Assembly: GCA_000469685.2 (NCBI GenBank)
Contig: LS997567.1
Coordinates: forward strand, 12,681,153 to 12,745,152
Direction: 5' to 3'
Length of the DNA: 64,000 bases
Source: Haemonchus contortus
Lineage: Eukaryota > Nematoda > Chromadorea > Rhabditida > Trichostrongylidae
Under the pieces are notes generated by a model. That model searched no databases. It saw only the letters and a list, made by a program, of their open reading frames with translations, and was not told the DNA's origin. A program made the position numbers and the translations under genes. Numbering within the stretch: the stretch's first letter is position 1; each line of letters begins with the position of its first letter. Below are positions 44,511 to 55,649 of the stretch, piece after piece.

Positions 44511-44730
44511 ACGTAACGCTGGTGGAACCGCAAAAGGTTGATCTTTTTGCTGAGAACTTTTCCAAGTTTTACTTCCGGGAGTTGTTGCAACCAGCATAGC
44601 GTTTGGGCTCCTGGTCGGGTAAGTCACACATCAGGAGCTTCGAACAATTGTCTGGTCTTGAAGACGTTGATTCAGTCGAAACGTTGACCAATAAAGCGGT
44701 CCAGCCATGAAAAACCTGTGCGGCAAAGCA
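44511..44730 (+). repeat. PLE2 inverted second tail (right arm)
   Basis: Starts atagagtgggacgtaacgct, exactly where the PLE1 right arm starts (atagagtgggacgacagcgc), and ends near cggcaaagcag. It is inverted relative to the left tail, giving the same tail-to-tail arrangement as PLE1. Confidence 0.85.
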
Positions 44731-46023
44731 GTATTAAACATGATGATAATACTCTCAAAATGTTCACCCAACTAACGCTCCCATTTGTTTACCAACATCC
44801 CTCAACTTTTGGATGACGCTCACTGTCAGTTATGAAGAGGATATGGAACAATATTCACTTCAACCATCTTCAAAAAGGAAACATATATAGAGCAATTAGG
44901 TCACTATCACTGTGAGACGTGACGTAAGAGCGCGCAACTCGGAAGCCTACTAAATCTACAGGGCCCCTCCGTGGCATTTTGTCAAAGTCAGCGAACATTC
45001 GGCGTGGGATCTCTGCTGGCGTGATGCCACGGCCGCAGCCCTGCCAATTCTGATCCGTGCGTGGTTGGATTGCAAAATGTAGTATCGATTTGAACAGATT
45101 TGAACAGGACGAGAAGATGTAGCCGTCAATTACACTGAGTAAGAGAAAGCAGAACTGGAATGAGTAACATTTGCAAAGTGTGCTTTGTTCTCTACTTCTT
45201 TAACATTTTTCACAATCACGACCAAGGTACGACTAGTTTTATTCGAGTGATACAGTGATTGGCCATTATCGACATGGATAAACTTTTCACCTTCTCCCGA
45301 TTGTTTGGAGAAGGTAGCTGGTTAAGGCTAGAGTGAATGCACTATATTACCGGACTACATTCCCGCCTGACCGGAGTGCCTCAAATTGTTCATGTTGGGA
45401 GTCGCAATTCACCCTACCCCCAAAGAATCGGCGGACGAGTTGTGCAAGATATCTATTCAATTTTTGCGGCAACTATAATAATTGGCTTTTAAAATGAGTA
45501 ATTCGTTGCGGGACCATAGCAGCTATTCCTTCAACTCGACTCGTGCAACCTCTCCTTGATGTTTTCATTTCTACTCACGGTAGCAGTCTACCATTGTGCA
45601 CAGTAAGTAACTACCGAAGGCTTACGCTTACTTTCCGATTTCCAAGAGAGCGCTAGAAAAATTTGGTTTTTCTCTGGCTATGAAATTTGGCTGAAGATTT
45701 CTTAGCAAATCTTTAGTCGGGGAGGAGCTTAACTTCCTCCTCAATGCTCTAACGCTCAGTGTTGGTTAGGAGAGGTGGCCCCTACGTCTAAATTTTCACC
45801 AGAGCCAGTGGCACCACTGCAGCTCAACCATTTTTAATGGTTCATTGCAGCTATTTTCAGACGAAATAGTCAAGAGGAGTGGCTGACTAGCTGTCAGTCG
45901 ATGTGTGACCCTTGAATTAATCACCCAAAGATTGAATAAAAAACAGGAGCATCTCCAAGATCATAAAACGAACAACTAGCCTGATCATGTGGAAAAATCG
46001 AATTTGAATCAGCAAAGGGAAAC
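44731..46023. other. No gene recognised
   Basis: 1.3 kb without supportable reading frames. gtgatgccacggccgcagccc at ~45021 recurs, slightly changed, at ~63058 (acgatgccacggccgtagcccc), hinting at a dispersed repeat of unknown type. Confidence 0.4.
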
Positions 46024-46341
46024 TGCTGGTGGTTCAATGGTTTTTATATACTCCGGTTATTAGGGATTAAAGTAGAGCAAGTAAATAATGAGCGCGGACG
46101 TTACCGCTAGTAAAACGCAGAAGAATAGTAAATAAGTCTTTATCTAAATACAGAACCTACGTCTCGCCCTTGACGTTGTTAGAGGCAGAAGTAGGAACCA
46201 CGCTTTTTTGGTGGTCCAGCTTGACCCCGTATCATTTAGGGGCGTGGGCTAAGTTAGGGGTCGTCTCAGACAGTGAGACGACGAATAGTTAAGAGGATCG
46301 CCGCCGTAGACGGCGATACTCCGCTGGCAACGGAGTTCACA
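46024..46341 (-). repeat. Solo BEL LTR
   Basis: Starts tgctggtggttcaatgg and ends ttcaca. Colinear with the LTR at 53388-53684 through gcaagtaaataatgagcgc, cgttaccgctagtaaaac, cttgacgttgttagagg, ccacgcttttttggtgg and catttaggggcgtgggctaa. No internal BEL sequence adjoins, so it is best read as a solo LTR. I could not confirm a 5-bp target duplication. Confidence 0.82.
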
Positions 46342-46371
46342 GTTCTATGGAGGCTCAAATGGGCATATATA

Positions 46372-47633
46372 TTAGGTTGAGTCATAAGTCCTCGGACAAA
46401 TTGGCAATGAAAATATTAATCTTACAATTTTTAAACGACAATAGCGAATCATTTGAAATATGCCCCATTGGAATCGATGGTCTTCTGCCAATGCTTGGGC
46501 AAATCGTAGATGTCCTTGCTTTAGAACGCTGGGAGCTGGCCCTTGGAGAACTGCACCAGTGCCACTTTGATGTCGTCGCGGGTTTGAAAGTCCTGACCAT
46601 CCAGATGACGTTGAAGATGGGGAAAAAGGTGGTAATCCGAGGGATCTAAGTCTGAGGAGCATGGTTGGTGTGATAAACTTGTCCTGCCGAAATTCGTCAG
46701 TTCAGTTTTGGTCGCTCTTGCAATGTGAGGGCGAGCGTTGTCGTGTTGGAAATAAACTTTGTGCTGCTGTGGACGTGTAACTTCGGTATTCGCTTTCAAA
46801 TTCCTCGGTTGCGTAATGTAGACGTGTACGGTCACTGTGCATCCTTCGTCTAGCAGCTCCCATTATTCGACACGGAGAACGCTCCGCCAGAACCAGTGCA
46901 TAACCTCCTTCGCGTGTACGTTGGGTTTGGGGGAGTCTTCTGCTTGCGCACCTTTGTCAATCCATTGAGCACACCGGTGAACGTTAGGGTAGAGGTTCGA
47001 CTTCGCAACCCTGGTGACTAGGTACTCGAGCCACGTGTGGTACCCTTGAGCGTGAGGAGAGAAAGTGCCACGTCGTCGCGGCGGTCCATGTCATACTGCT
47101 TCAAAGCATGAGGCGTCTATGGACCGAGCTTTCGCACCTTGTCTATTGACTTCAATTCACGAAGAACTGTAGACCGACTCCCCAAGGGTGGCTGCCACTT
47201 CACGAGTAGTTTGATACGGATCGGCTTTCACCTAGCTCCGCAGCACCTTCAAATCCAACTTCATTGAGCGTCCCGGACGGTCTTCATTTTCGACGGAATA
47301 GTCGCCCGATGCGAACTTCTGGTGCCACTTGTAAATTGTACACCTCCTGCTTGTAAACGTCCTTCATACCTCTATCGATTGCCGCGGGTTCATGGCCAGA
47401 TAAAAAAATAAATATGATGGTGTTGCGGATGTGGAGTTGCGACGGCTTGAAATCATGAGGCACAGTTGCTGGAAAGAAAACAGTTAGGTGCCATCTCCAG
47501 TGTGCGTTTGAAAGAGCTTTCCATACTCTATCTAACATTGCCTCGCACGTTCATTTTCGTCACCTCTTTCCCGAGTTATGATCGCTAGAAGTCACTACTC
47601 TCACATTGTCCGAGGACTTATGACTCAACCTAA
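46372..47633 (-). mobile_element. Nearly full-length mariner (GGTTGAGTCATAAGTCCTCG family)
   Basis: Left end ttaggttgagtcataagtcc and right end ggacttatgactcaacctaa are perfect or near-perfect inverted repeats. TA flanks both sides (46370-46371 and 47634-47635). Length 1262 bp is that of a complete mariner, the best preserved in the window. Confidence 0.95.
46390..47560 (-). pseudogene. mariner (DD34D) transposase, frameshifted
   Basis: The N-terminal part lies at 47284-47538 (HIRNTIIFIFLSGHEPAAID, YNLQVAPEVRIGRLF). The central part has KPNVHAKEVMHWFWRSV near 46900 in a broken frame. 46521-46835 holds FQHDNARPHIARATKTELTN (second Asp) and CSSDLDPSDYHLFPHLQRHL, with third Asp 34 residues on. 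Breaks near 46860 and 47280 and a C-terminal frameshift near 46520 disable it. It would normally cut and paste the element at TA sites. Confidence 0.9.
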
Positions 47634-47635
47634 TA

Positions 47636-48175
47636 CATGAAAAAAATGACAAGTTATGTCTATAAATGACAGCTCGACAGGTGTTTTCTTGCTGTTGTTG
47701 TTATTGAATGACTGAAGACTTATGGCGATAGCTATAAGGTTCCGTGGGCTTCTGGCAGTTTCTTTTCCTCGGCCCGATGGCGTCATCATTGTGAAACAAA
47801 TAGAATTAGTATCGAAATGAGGAAATTGTCAAGAGTTCGGAAGAGACGAATGCGTGAATTGCTTCTCCTTTGCAATCTGTTCACCTGTTGACCTTTCCAG
47901 CGCCTACCTGGTGGCCATTGATGATCAAGTTGATAAGGTTTGCTGCGGTTACAAACGCGTTTGAAACAGCCCGCGGGTCGTCAAAGTCGGCTGGCTTATT
48001 AACGCCCAACCTAATGTCGAGCCACATGGTATTGCTCTATATTTGGGGTGGATCCCTCGTTGGGGTTTGGGTCGGTTTGAGCAGCGAAAAGATGTAGCTG
48101 TCTCATTCAATGAACATATTTAATTTTTCGATTTGTCAGTCATATTACATATACATATATATTATTATATATATA
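47636..48175. other. No feature seen
   Basis: Spacer with a small ttgttgttgttattg run; 75-residue frame at 47870-48097 unrecognised. Ends in an imperfect TA-rich tract before the next element. Confidence 0.4.
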
Positions 48176-48540
48176 CAGGGTGTCACAAAATTATTGGCGC
48201 CAAAATTGAGAAATTTCTAATATAGTAATAATCTATCAAATCCACATTACCTGTTATTAATTAGTTGCATAAGAAGGTTTCCTTGCAACATGCATGGCTA
48301 CTGATGTGAAACTCACAATATCTTTCAGATGGAGGAGGCTCATCCGATGCCACCGGCAATCATTGACACGCGAGAGGTGGAAGGGCATTATGAAATTCCT
48401 TGGGGTTTTTATAATAAGCGTATAGGAGGCTATTTAACGTTATAGAAAAGAAGATTGAATCAGATGCAATCCAAAAAAGGTAGAAAGGTGGAATGCTTCT
48501 GAAGATAGGACTATTAAAATGGTCCGTCTGCCAATCGGTC
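48176..48540 (+). mobile_element. Tc1-like element fragment with CAGGGTGTC end (copy 2)
   Basis: TA at 48174-48175 then cagggtgtcacaaaattatt and ggcgcc. Alignable by eye with 9865-10230. The matching right end was not found before 49.2 kb, so it is truncated or very diverged. Confidence 0.75.
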
Positions 48541-48592
48541 GGAATCCTGGGTGGCCCATCAAAAAGAAGTCAACGGGCACGGCTTATCTGAG

Positions 48593-49015
48593 TTATCGCG
48601 GTGGGAGAATGTCATGCAGAAGCTTCACAGCCACTCCTATCGTATGCAGAAATTTTGCATCAATTTCGATCTCAACAGACACTGCAGGGCCAAGAAATTC
48701 AGAAAGTCGCGGACCCACTTGAGTGATGGCATGCAACTCTTCGTCGTTTTCTCTGGCCAAAAATTTTTTTACGATAAAACCATCCCTCAACAACCAAAAC
48801 GTTTGTGCTCCGGAAGAAACATCTAGCGCGTAATATCTCACAAAAAGGTTGCTATCAGAACAGTACAATGATGTTTTTTCGAGGAAATCACTGGCAAGGG
48901 TAAGCCGCTCGTGGTTTCTTCGGTGAAAATTGACCAAGACCAGTACTCGAACAGCGTAACCAGTACACAAACATTGAAGTAATGAAGCACTGATCCGACT
49001 ACGTTTCCTGAAACA
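48593..49015 (-). CDS. Uncharacterised protein, candidate terminal exon
   Basis: A minus-strand frame open for ~139 residues from a possible splice acceptor (gttgtttcag ending at about 49009) to a TAA at 48593-48595. It contains YALDVSSGAQTFWLLRDGFI and SVEIEIDAKFLHTIGVAVKL. Composition is protein-like (balanced, few simple repeats), unlike nearby chance frames. An overlapping minus frame (48838-49086, starting MSAPLAGKLGSVGWN) is also fairly long, so one frame may be shifted. I do not recognise the family, and a transposon or host origin cannot be decided. Confidence 0.35.
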   Translation of the reverse strand, partial: CFRKRSRISASLLQCLCTGYAVRVLVLVNFHRRNHERLTLASDFLEKTSLYCSDSNLFVRYYALDVSSGAQTFWLLRDGFIVKKFLARENDEELHAITQVGPRLSEFLGPAVSVEIEIDAKFLHTIGVAVKLLHDILPPR

Positions 49016-49243
49016 ACTCGTAGTCCTTCCGGCACGACGCTATTCCAGCCCACAGAGCCAAGCTTGCCCGCGAGTGGTGCCGACACGGCTGCCTGACTTC
49101 ACTGGTGAAAAGGAATGGTCATCCTATTTTCCAGAACTCGACTCACTTGACTCCCACGAACGGTCTCTGATTAGAAGAGGACCAGATGAGATCAAGTAGA
49201 GAGTAACCTTATATATATATATATGTATATATATATGTATATA

Positions 49244-49266
49244 TGAGGTTGATGCATAATTATTGT
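49244..49266 (+). mobile_element. Bare mariner end (GGTTGATGCATAATTATTG)
   Basis: aggttgatgcataattattg repeats the terminal sequence of the family at 27080 and 38531 but is followed after ~20 bases by AT-rich DNA and another mariner. It is a stub, perhaps left by the later insertion or by imprecise loss. Confidence 0.7.
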
Positions 49267-49295
49267 ATATATTATAATCAATTAATAATTATATA

Positions 49296-49935
49296 TTAGG
49301 TTGAGTAAAAAGTTTTGATCGACCTTCGTCCCTTTTTTCATAGGATCGCTCGGAAAGACTTCGTAATGGGTTATGGTAGACCGTGCTTCGCAAAAATGAC
49401 TTCAACCTTCAACTGGCGTCCGAAGCTGTCTGAGAGCTATCGTCTATCACGAATTACCGTAAGGGCAGAATCCACCGACGGCTGTCGCAAATATCTATGA
49501 TACATCTAGAAGGGTAATCGTATCTCAGCCCACGGGTGCCTCATGACGAAGCACCTCCAAGACTAGCAGAGAAGTAGACTATGTTGCGAAATTATTTTGT
49601 CAGTAAATTGCCCAACTTAGATGGGCAGTGCTAACCCATTCTACTTATTCGCGAGGTCTCGCTCCGTCTGATTACCATTTGTTTCTTGCTCCGAAACATC
49701 ACCTCCGCGATAGAAATTTTGATGATTGCCCGGACGTCAAAAATGAGATCTCCAGCTTTTTCGAATCGCAGCCGCCACCTTCTAGGCTTCAGGAGTCAAG
49801 AAACTGCCGGTTCGTTAGACGTATGTTTAGCACAACGATGGAGACTATATTACTAATTGAGGTCCTCTTTCAATGGGAATAAGACTTTCTAAAGTGAAGA
49901 TTGAAAAGCCGATCAAAACTTTTTACTCAACCTAA
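49296..49935 (+). mobile_element. mariner, GGTTGAGTAAAAAGTTTTGA family, 640-bp deletion derivative
   Basis: Starts ttaggttgagtaaaaagttt, ends aaactttttactcaacctaa, flanked by TA (49294-49295, 49936-49937). The plus frame 49628-49882 keeps the transposase end: LAPSDYHLFLAPKHHLRDRN (third Asp) and ENEISSFFESQ-like text. The second Asp region and most of the N-terminus are deleted. It is the mirror copy of 37510-38389. Confidence 0.93.
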
Positions 49936-49937
49936 TA

Positions 49938-50470
49938 CATGGCGTATGCATAAGTAGTGTTTATAGCGTCTAAACCATGTTTGAACAAACAGCAATTACA
50001 AGCACTTAGTTGGAGTGGATTATGATCAAAGTCCGTTTGAGTAATCCGTTTTTTTGAGTAGGTAATTTGGAGAACAGCAACACAGCAATCGACCAAAGTT
50101 AACCATGCCAGTACCTCGAGGATAACCCACTACGAGGCCGCAGCCCTACAGAGGCGGGTGTGAACACCATCGAACTCAATCTCTTTAATCTAATTACGAA
50201 CCTAAGGAGCTGCTCGGGTGTGCCGCAAGAATAACTAGCTGGTTTTCTTGGATATTCGAATTGCTCTATCAGTTGCTGTTAACTCCGTATGTAGCCAAAA
50301 TGTGGATGGTGGAGGTTAAAAAGCTTCTGAACACTTCCTCACCACACAACATCGTAAATCGTTGCCATAGTAGGCTATGCTTGACAGATTAGCAATGATA
50401 AGTTACACTGAGTATAACCTTTTGCCTTTGTTTTTCGACTGATAAATCATAAATATGATCATTATTAAGG
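49938..50470. other. No feature seen
   Basis: Spacer with no supportable reading frame. Confidence 0.4.
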
Positions 50471-50751
50471 TATGGGTCCACGTGGGGACGCCTTGTTGTT
50501 ATTGTTTTGCTTGCTTGCTGCCCTGCTGCTGAGCTTTGCCAATACTGTAAGGGATAGGATGGGCACGATTTTTCACACCTGTAAGATTAAGAAGCCCATA
50601 ATTGACTGCTTCATCTTTCGCCTGACGAACGAAACGACCATTTGGCCTGCTATACAGCAATAAGACAAAGGGTAGTGGTGAGGACCTTGTCCGCGGTTCC
50701 CTAAGGAAACTTTGTAATTGCATTGTGCATGGGTTGAACTTCGTCGACCTA

Positions 50752-51320
50752 TTATTTTCTTGAGCGACCTACTGATACTCGTTTGGTTTCGTAAGGGTGG
50801 TTCCATGTCGCATGAGCGAAATCGATACCTGCCTCTACTGCGCACATACCCCTTAGACATTTTGGTCTTTTTTCCACAATATTTCCGCAATAATCGGCGA
50901 GAAGTTTTTCTAGTCTACTTTTACCTTGTGAACTTAACATGTTTTTTGCTGTCAAATTATTATCGGGCGACAGACAGGGATAATAGGTGTCCACAATAGC
51001 GGTCATCTCGTAGAATGTCTTGGGTTTGGTAGCTTCGTTTACAAGTAGCCCTTTACCGTACGAAGTAGGCCTAAATATAGTCTTCGCAACATGAAGGCCT
51101 GAAAGAAGTTCTTGTCGTGGAATTTTGACTCAATATAAGTCTATGATAAAGATCTAGCCTAGCTAAAATGGGGGGGGGGGGGTGTTGATGTTCCCCTCTG
51201 AGCTCCGAGTTTCCCAAGGAGATATTGTTTTCTTTCAAAAATTTAGTATCCATACTAGTGAGCTTGGCGCTAGGAAATCCGTAAGCTTTGGTTTCATTCG
51301 GATCATCAATGTCTGCAAAC
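50752..51320 (-). pseudogene. BEL2 pol, region after protease, truncated
   Basis: On the minus strand, KLRGEHQHP-like and DLYHRLI text (51071-51253) follows the protease, as in BEL pol. Further fragments run to ~50.75 kb and then fade. No RT palm is seen; pol is cut short before RT, and the 3' LTR is missing. Confidence 0.6.
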
Positions 51321-51327
51321 GCAGTGC

Positions 51328-51624
51328 CTACTTTGCAGCCACTGAACGACTTTGAAAACTGACAGTATGTTCACCAATACCCGACATTGTGCATGTTTCG
51401 GTTACGGATTTAGGGAGATAGAACCGTTCAGCAACTCCCTTTTCTATGACTGTCTTTTGGGCCCCAGAGTCGAAAAAGAAGAGCTTTTTTCCGTACTTCT
51501 GCTCTCTGTAATTCCATAGGATTCTTTCGGCAGTCACTAGGACAAGTTGAGATGTTTTGCAGCCTTGTTCTACCGTTGGGGTTGATTCGGTTCCCTCCCC
51601 CATATGAACATGAGTATTAGACAA
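51328..51624 (-). pseudogene. BEL2 aspartic protease
   Basis: KLFFFDSGAQKTVIEKGVAE carries the DSG catalytic triad of BEL/Pao proteases, followed by FYLPKSVTETCTMSGIGEHT. A 98-residue frame, separated from Gag by a frame change near 51630. Confidence 0.85.
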
Positions 51625-51648
51625 GTTTCTGCTCTTGTCGGGCCCATA

Positions 51649-52029
51649 CTAATTTTCTTGACCGTTATTAGCGCTGCTCCGCTGATTGGACTGAGGTCTA
51701 AATGGCTCAGCTCTGTGATTCCATGGTGTAGGATTACGGGTATTACGATCCAGTACCGAATTCCGATGACTCATAGGAATATTCTGTCCCGTACTCAAGC
51801 TCTTGACGCATAACGATATGTGGTGCTTATGACCACATCGGGAACAATCTGCTCTCTGGCAGTCAAGGCTGTTATGATTTAAAGAATATCCCTTCCAGCA
51901 CCTGTTCTCATCTTTTAGGAATTTTCGGCGACCACTTTGATCCGTTATCGCCCCACAGCTTAATGATGAGTGGTTATTCTGTGGCAGAAAAAACACTTGT
52001 CGCTGTTTTTTGAGGTCGTGAACGATCAC
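51649..52029 (-). pseudogene. BEL2 Gag C-terminus with zinc-knuckle pattern
   Basis: CWKGYSLNHNSLDC and CSRCGHKHHISLC are the paired Cys/His motifs typical of BEL Gag ends; a basic and Asn/Arg-rich stretch follows. Frames between 52030 and 52480 are broken. Confidence 0.85.
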
Positions 52030-52479
52030 TCATATCAGCCCGGTTGGGTTCACGAACGTGGCCTAATCTACACTGGCCTAATCTCTCTCTTTAACTGGGT
52101 CATCAGGTCCTCGATTATTTGTTGGTCTTTTGATTGATCGTTTATCATTGCGGGCTTTACTATGTTCCGTGAAACTTTGACAATATGGGTTCACACCATA
52201 TTGGCTCGCATGTTTCCCCGCACGTCATACCCTGCGGAAATCATTTGGTGCACTAGCACCTGAATATCATCGAATACACCTGAGCAACTCTCAGCCGAAC
52301 TAGTAGCAGGTTCCATATTAATCAGCTTTTGCACGATTTACGGTCTATTTGCGGGTTGATCAAGATAGTTTTGTGTAGAGTTTCTATTATCCAGTTATCG
52401 TTGTTTGGAAACTAGCCTTATGCCTCTGATCGAGTTTTGGGCCTTCCCACTAGACTCTCCTCGAGAAAGAGTATCTTTT

Positions 52480-53090
52480 TCATAGTGTCCAAGCCGGAGC
52501 TATTACGGACAAGTGTCTCGAAGAGTACCCAGTATTCTGGGAAATCTTCAGCACTACCGTGAAATTTTGGTAGCGACACTGGGGGGGGGGGGCTCTACGG
52601 AGTGGCAGTTCTTTTGCGGGATTGTTTGCGATATTTCCCCCTACCATAGTGCTTGGTGGGATGCTACTTTCCGAAATGATGTCGGTAATTCTTCCTGAGT
52701 TGTCTTCTGGGTTAGCATTTATAGACTCCCTGTCTTCTACATCAATCAGTCGCAAGTTTTGAGCATTGCGCGAAGCGTAGCCAAGGTCAATTGTCATTCT
52801 GTCTAGGGCACTTCTCGTCTCATCTAATCGTGCCTCGAGCATGTAACCAAGCTTGTGCACATCGGTCATAATCGAGTGCATATGCGATTCTTCCTCGATT
52901 CGCTCAATTTCGAGGCAGTATTTCCTTTCTATCAGACTTATTTTTTGCATGACTTATATTCTTTCCTTCATCTCATTGAAGCGTCTCTCTAGCTTTTCTT
53001 GCCCATCTTTTAGTAACCAAGCGCCGCTCTGTAGGAGCGCATTGTGGACCTGCATTTTTCGTAGGATTCCTCATCTGAAATAGGGTATTC
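52480..53090 (-). pseudogene. BEL2 Gag N-terminal part
   Basis: The 156-residue minus frame (52480-52950) has a coiled-coil-like start (Glu/Arg-rich, IERIEEESHMHSIM) and reaches a broken version of the conserved Gag entry (LPRF.G..EDFPEYW-like, here shifted into another frame near 52500-52560). Upstream charged residues to ~53090 may belong too. Confidence 0.65.
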
Positions 53091-53387
53091 GACTCTAGCA
53101 GTATAAGCTCTGTAGCGTGTTACCAAGTTTTTTAAGGTGTTGGCGCAGTAGAGAATGGGCTTTCTATGAATGCCAATGCTTTGTGTTGTTTGAATTCACT
53201 TGTTAATATACTACTAATTGTAAAATTATGGTAGAAACTCGTTCGGTTCTAATTATATCACAGAACCTCGTTCGATTCTGCTTTGGTTGGCTTCGAAAGG
53301 TATAGAACCACGTTTGATCTATTGTTTTGTGTAATTTGTTTTTTGCCTAACAATTATACGACTATTTTAGCTGATGCACCAAAAATG

Positions 53388-53684
53388 TGCTGGCGGTTTA
53401 GTGGTCTTTATATACTCTGGTTTAGAATAAAGCAAGTAAATAATGAGCGCAAACGTTACCGCTAGTAAAACACATAAGAATAATAGGTCTTCATCTAAGT
53501 ACAGAACCTCAGTCTCGCCCTTGACGTTGTTAGAGGGTGAAGTGGGGACCACGCTTTTTTGGTGGTCCCGCTTGACCCCATATCATTTAGGGGCGTGGGC
53601 TAAGTTAGGGAGTCGTCTCAGACAGTGTGACGACGAAATAGTTAAGGGGACCGTCGACTCAGACGACGATGAGAACAACTTGCA
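53388..53684 (-). repeat. BEL2 5' LTR (minus orientation)
   Basis: Bounds tgctggcggttta ... acttgca give TG...CA when read on the minus strand. The sequence matches the solo LTR at 46024-46341. On the minus strand it is followed immediately by tttttggtgcatcagc, a plausible primer-binding site containing TGG, and then by gag. The 3' partner is absent. Confidence 0.85.
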
Positions 53685-53904
53685 TTAGAAAAAGGGAGCT
53701 AATTTCTACCGATCATCGCTCCTCAATACTACTGAAAAGATGCTCTCACTTTTGGTCTATGTTTATCTACCGAGGTAATTCTCATGAGATCTCATATTAA
53801 CAGTTTCGAATCCCGAACACGATAATTTTTGCCTGTTGACGTGGCAAGCCTTCATCAGTATCCCCGGCTATGTTTTCATACAAATTACAATGCATTTTAT
53901 TTAA

Positions 53905-54511
53905 AGGTACAGTTCACGATGATTCAATGGGCGGGGACGTCAATGACCTTCCCGCCTCACCATCGATGTCAGGTCAGACGTTAGAGACGGGTGTCGAGAC
54001 AATACAGACTGCAAATTTTCGTTCTAGGTCCCACACACGATCAGCTGTCGCCGAGTGATGAGGCGATGTTTTTCGCCCATTCTTTTTTCCTCTGCTATTC
54101 TTCTTGCTGCCACGGTCCCTTATTTAATTTCCTACACCTGGGCTGAAAAAGATGAGCTGCTTCTGCTGTCCAGGCTGAAAAAAGGTGAGCTACTTTTGCT
54201 GTTACTAGGGTTTTTTTGTTTACTTATGCTTATAAGTGAATGAATTTTCGCTTACCATTGTCTTTTAGTCGCACCAGGACCAACACGTACGCAGTGAGAC
54301 ACATTCTATAGCTCGTCCAAACGCCCACTCTTCTCCATTTTTCTGAAACTCATTCTCGTCCAGCCCCCTGTTTAACGGTTTTTTGAAGCCTTTTTTCAGT
54401 TTCGGAAACACCGATTAACGCAGTTTCTCCACCTTCATCGCACTATCTTCGATCTTGTCGTCCATTTTTCATCGTAATCTGGATTACCCAAAATTATCGT
54501 GAACTGTGCCT
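53905..54511. mobile_element. ~607-bp non-autonomous TIR element
   Basis: Left aggtacagttcacgatgat and right attatcgtgaactgtgcct are inverted (about 16 of 19 bases). The internal sequence has no transposase frame. The right-end ~120 bp reappear at 7590-7727. No convincing target duplication was seen, so the superfamily is open (hAT, Merlin or other). Confidence 0.65.
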
Positions 54512-55277
54512 CTATGGGTTATCAGATGATGGGTGGAAAGGTGCCTTTGAATTCCTACATAGCACTCGCTTTACTTGCATGTCTGCGTTGTATCACTGGT
54601 CGAGTTTGAGGAATGGTCCAGCAACGAATTGTATGACTCAAACGCTATATATTTGCCGCAATAACTGGATAGATGTCAGGCGCAACTCGTCCGCCAATTT
54701 TTCGGAGAGTAGGTTTAGTTGCAAGTCTCGTTGGGGATGGAATGAGCTTAATGTGATAACGAAATGGGAACTCTTGACGCCATTTTTGGTGTCATAAACG
54801 TTTTACTCATCTAGAAACCAACTTGCTCCTTAAACCTAAACATTGGTAGAAGTGGGTTCCCAAAAGCAAGGTGTACAATGCGAAATTTCCCGTAAATTGC
54901 CTATCCAACGCCCTGACCTTCGCCGACGATCACGGAGGATCCTCAAAATCCGTGCGCAGCTCCAACAACTCCTAGCTCTGCTCCCCGCTAGCAACTTGAC
55001 ATGATTATTACAGTACGAGCCCAGCGACAACTCGGCTACATTAAGTGCTACCAAAGATAAACTTTGAAAATGATCAAGATCAAGCTATCATCTTGCTCAT
55101 TAAGTAACGTATGCGCTCAAAATATGTGACATGCCATTAACTCAACCATCACTCATAAGTCGAAGCCCATCGACGATACGTTTTCTGTTTCCTTTTTTTC
55201 CACGTTGCTACGTTTACATGCCCGCGAGGACAGAAGGCTAAATAACCGACTATGTGAAAAGAAAGCTTTGAGAAAAG
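54512..55277. other. No gene recognised
   Basis: Two ~72-residue frames (54579-54797 plus, 54836-55054 minus) with no motif. The last bases (aaag, 55274-55277) are the left target duplication of gypsy2. Confidence 0.4.
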
Positions 55278-55649
55278 TGTCGAGTCATGGGCCAGCTATG
55301 CTGAGTCATGCGTCAGCTCGAGACAGACACCCAAGGTTTCATCAGCTCCGCCGACGCATCTCGTCATGCCACCTGTTACTATTTCATAATACTGAGGTGG
55401 AAACCTCAGTATAAAAGGAGCCGCCTCAGGGAGTCGAGGTCGTCGCCATCTCTCGGATGTCATCTTAGCCTCCAGGCTAACCCGACCCTTTGTCTAGGCT
55501 ATCTTCTGCCCTCTCGTCCTGTCCCCCCTTATGTCCTCTCTTGTTATTCACTCATTTAATAAACATATTTATACATACTCTTCTATACAGAAGTATCTCT
55601 AGATTCCGCTACACATCAGGTATAGGTCCGTACAACCTATAACTTGATA
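55278..55649 (+). repeat. Gypsy2 5' LTR
   Basis: Starts tgtcgagtcatgggccagct and ends aacttgata. It is repeated at 60981-61351 with only about three differences (acacccaag/acaccaag, tttgtctagg/tttgcctagg, ataggtccg/ataggcccg). It contains a TATA-like cagtataaaaggagcc (55410s) and an aataaacat signal (55558). A primer-binding-site-like tggaggtcccggga follows at 55650. Confidence 0.96.
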
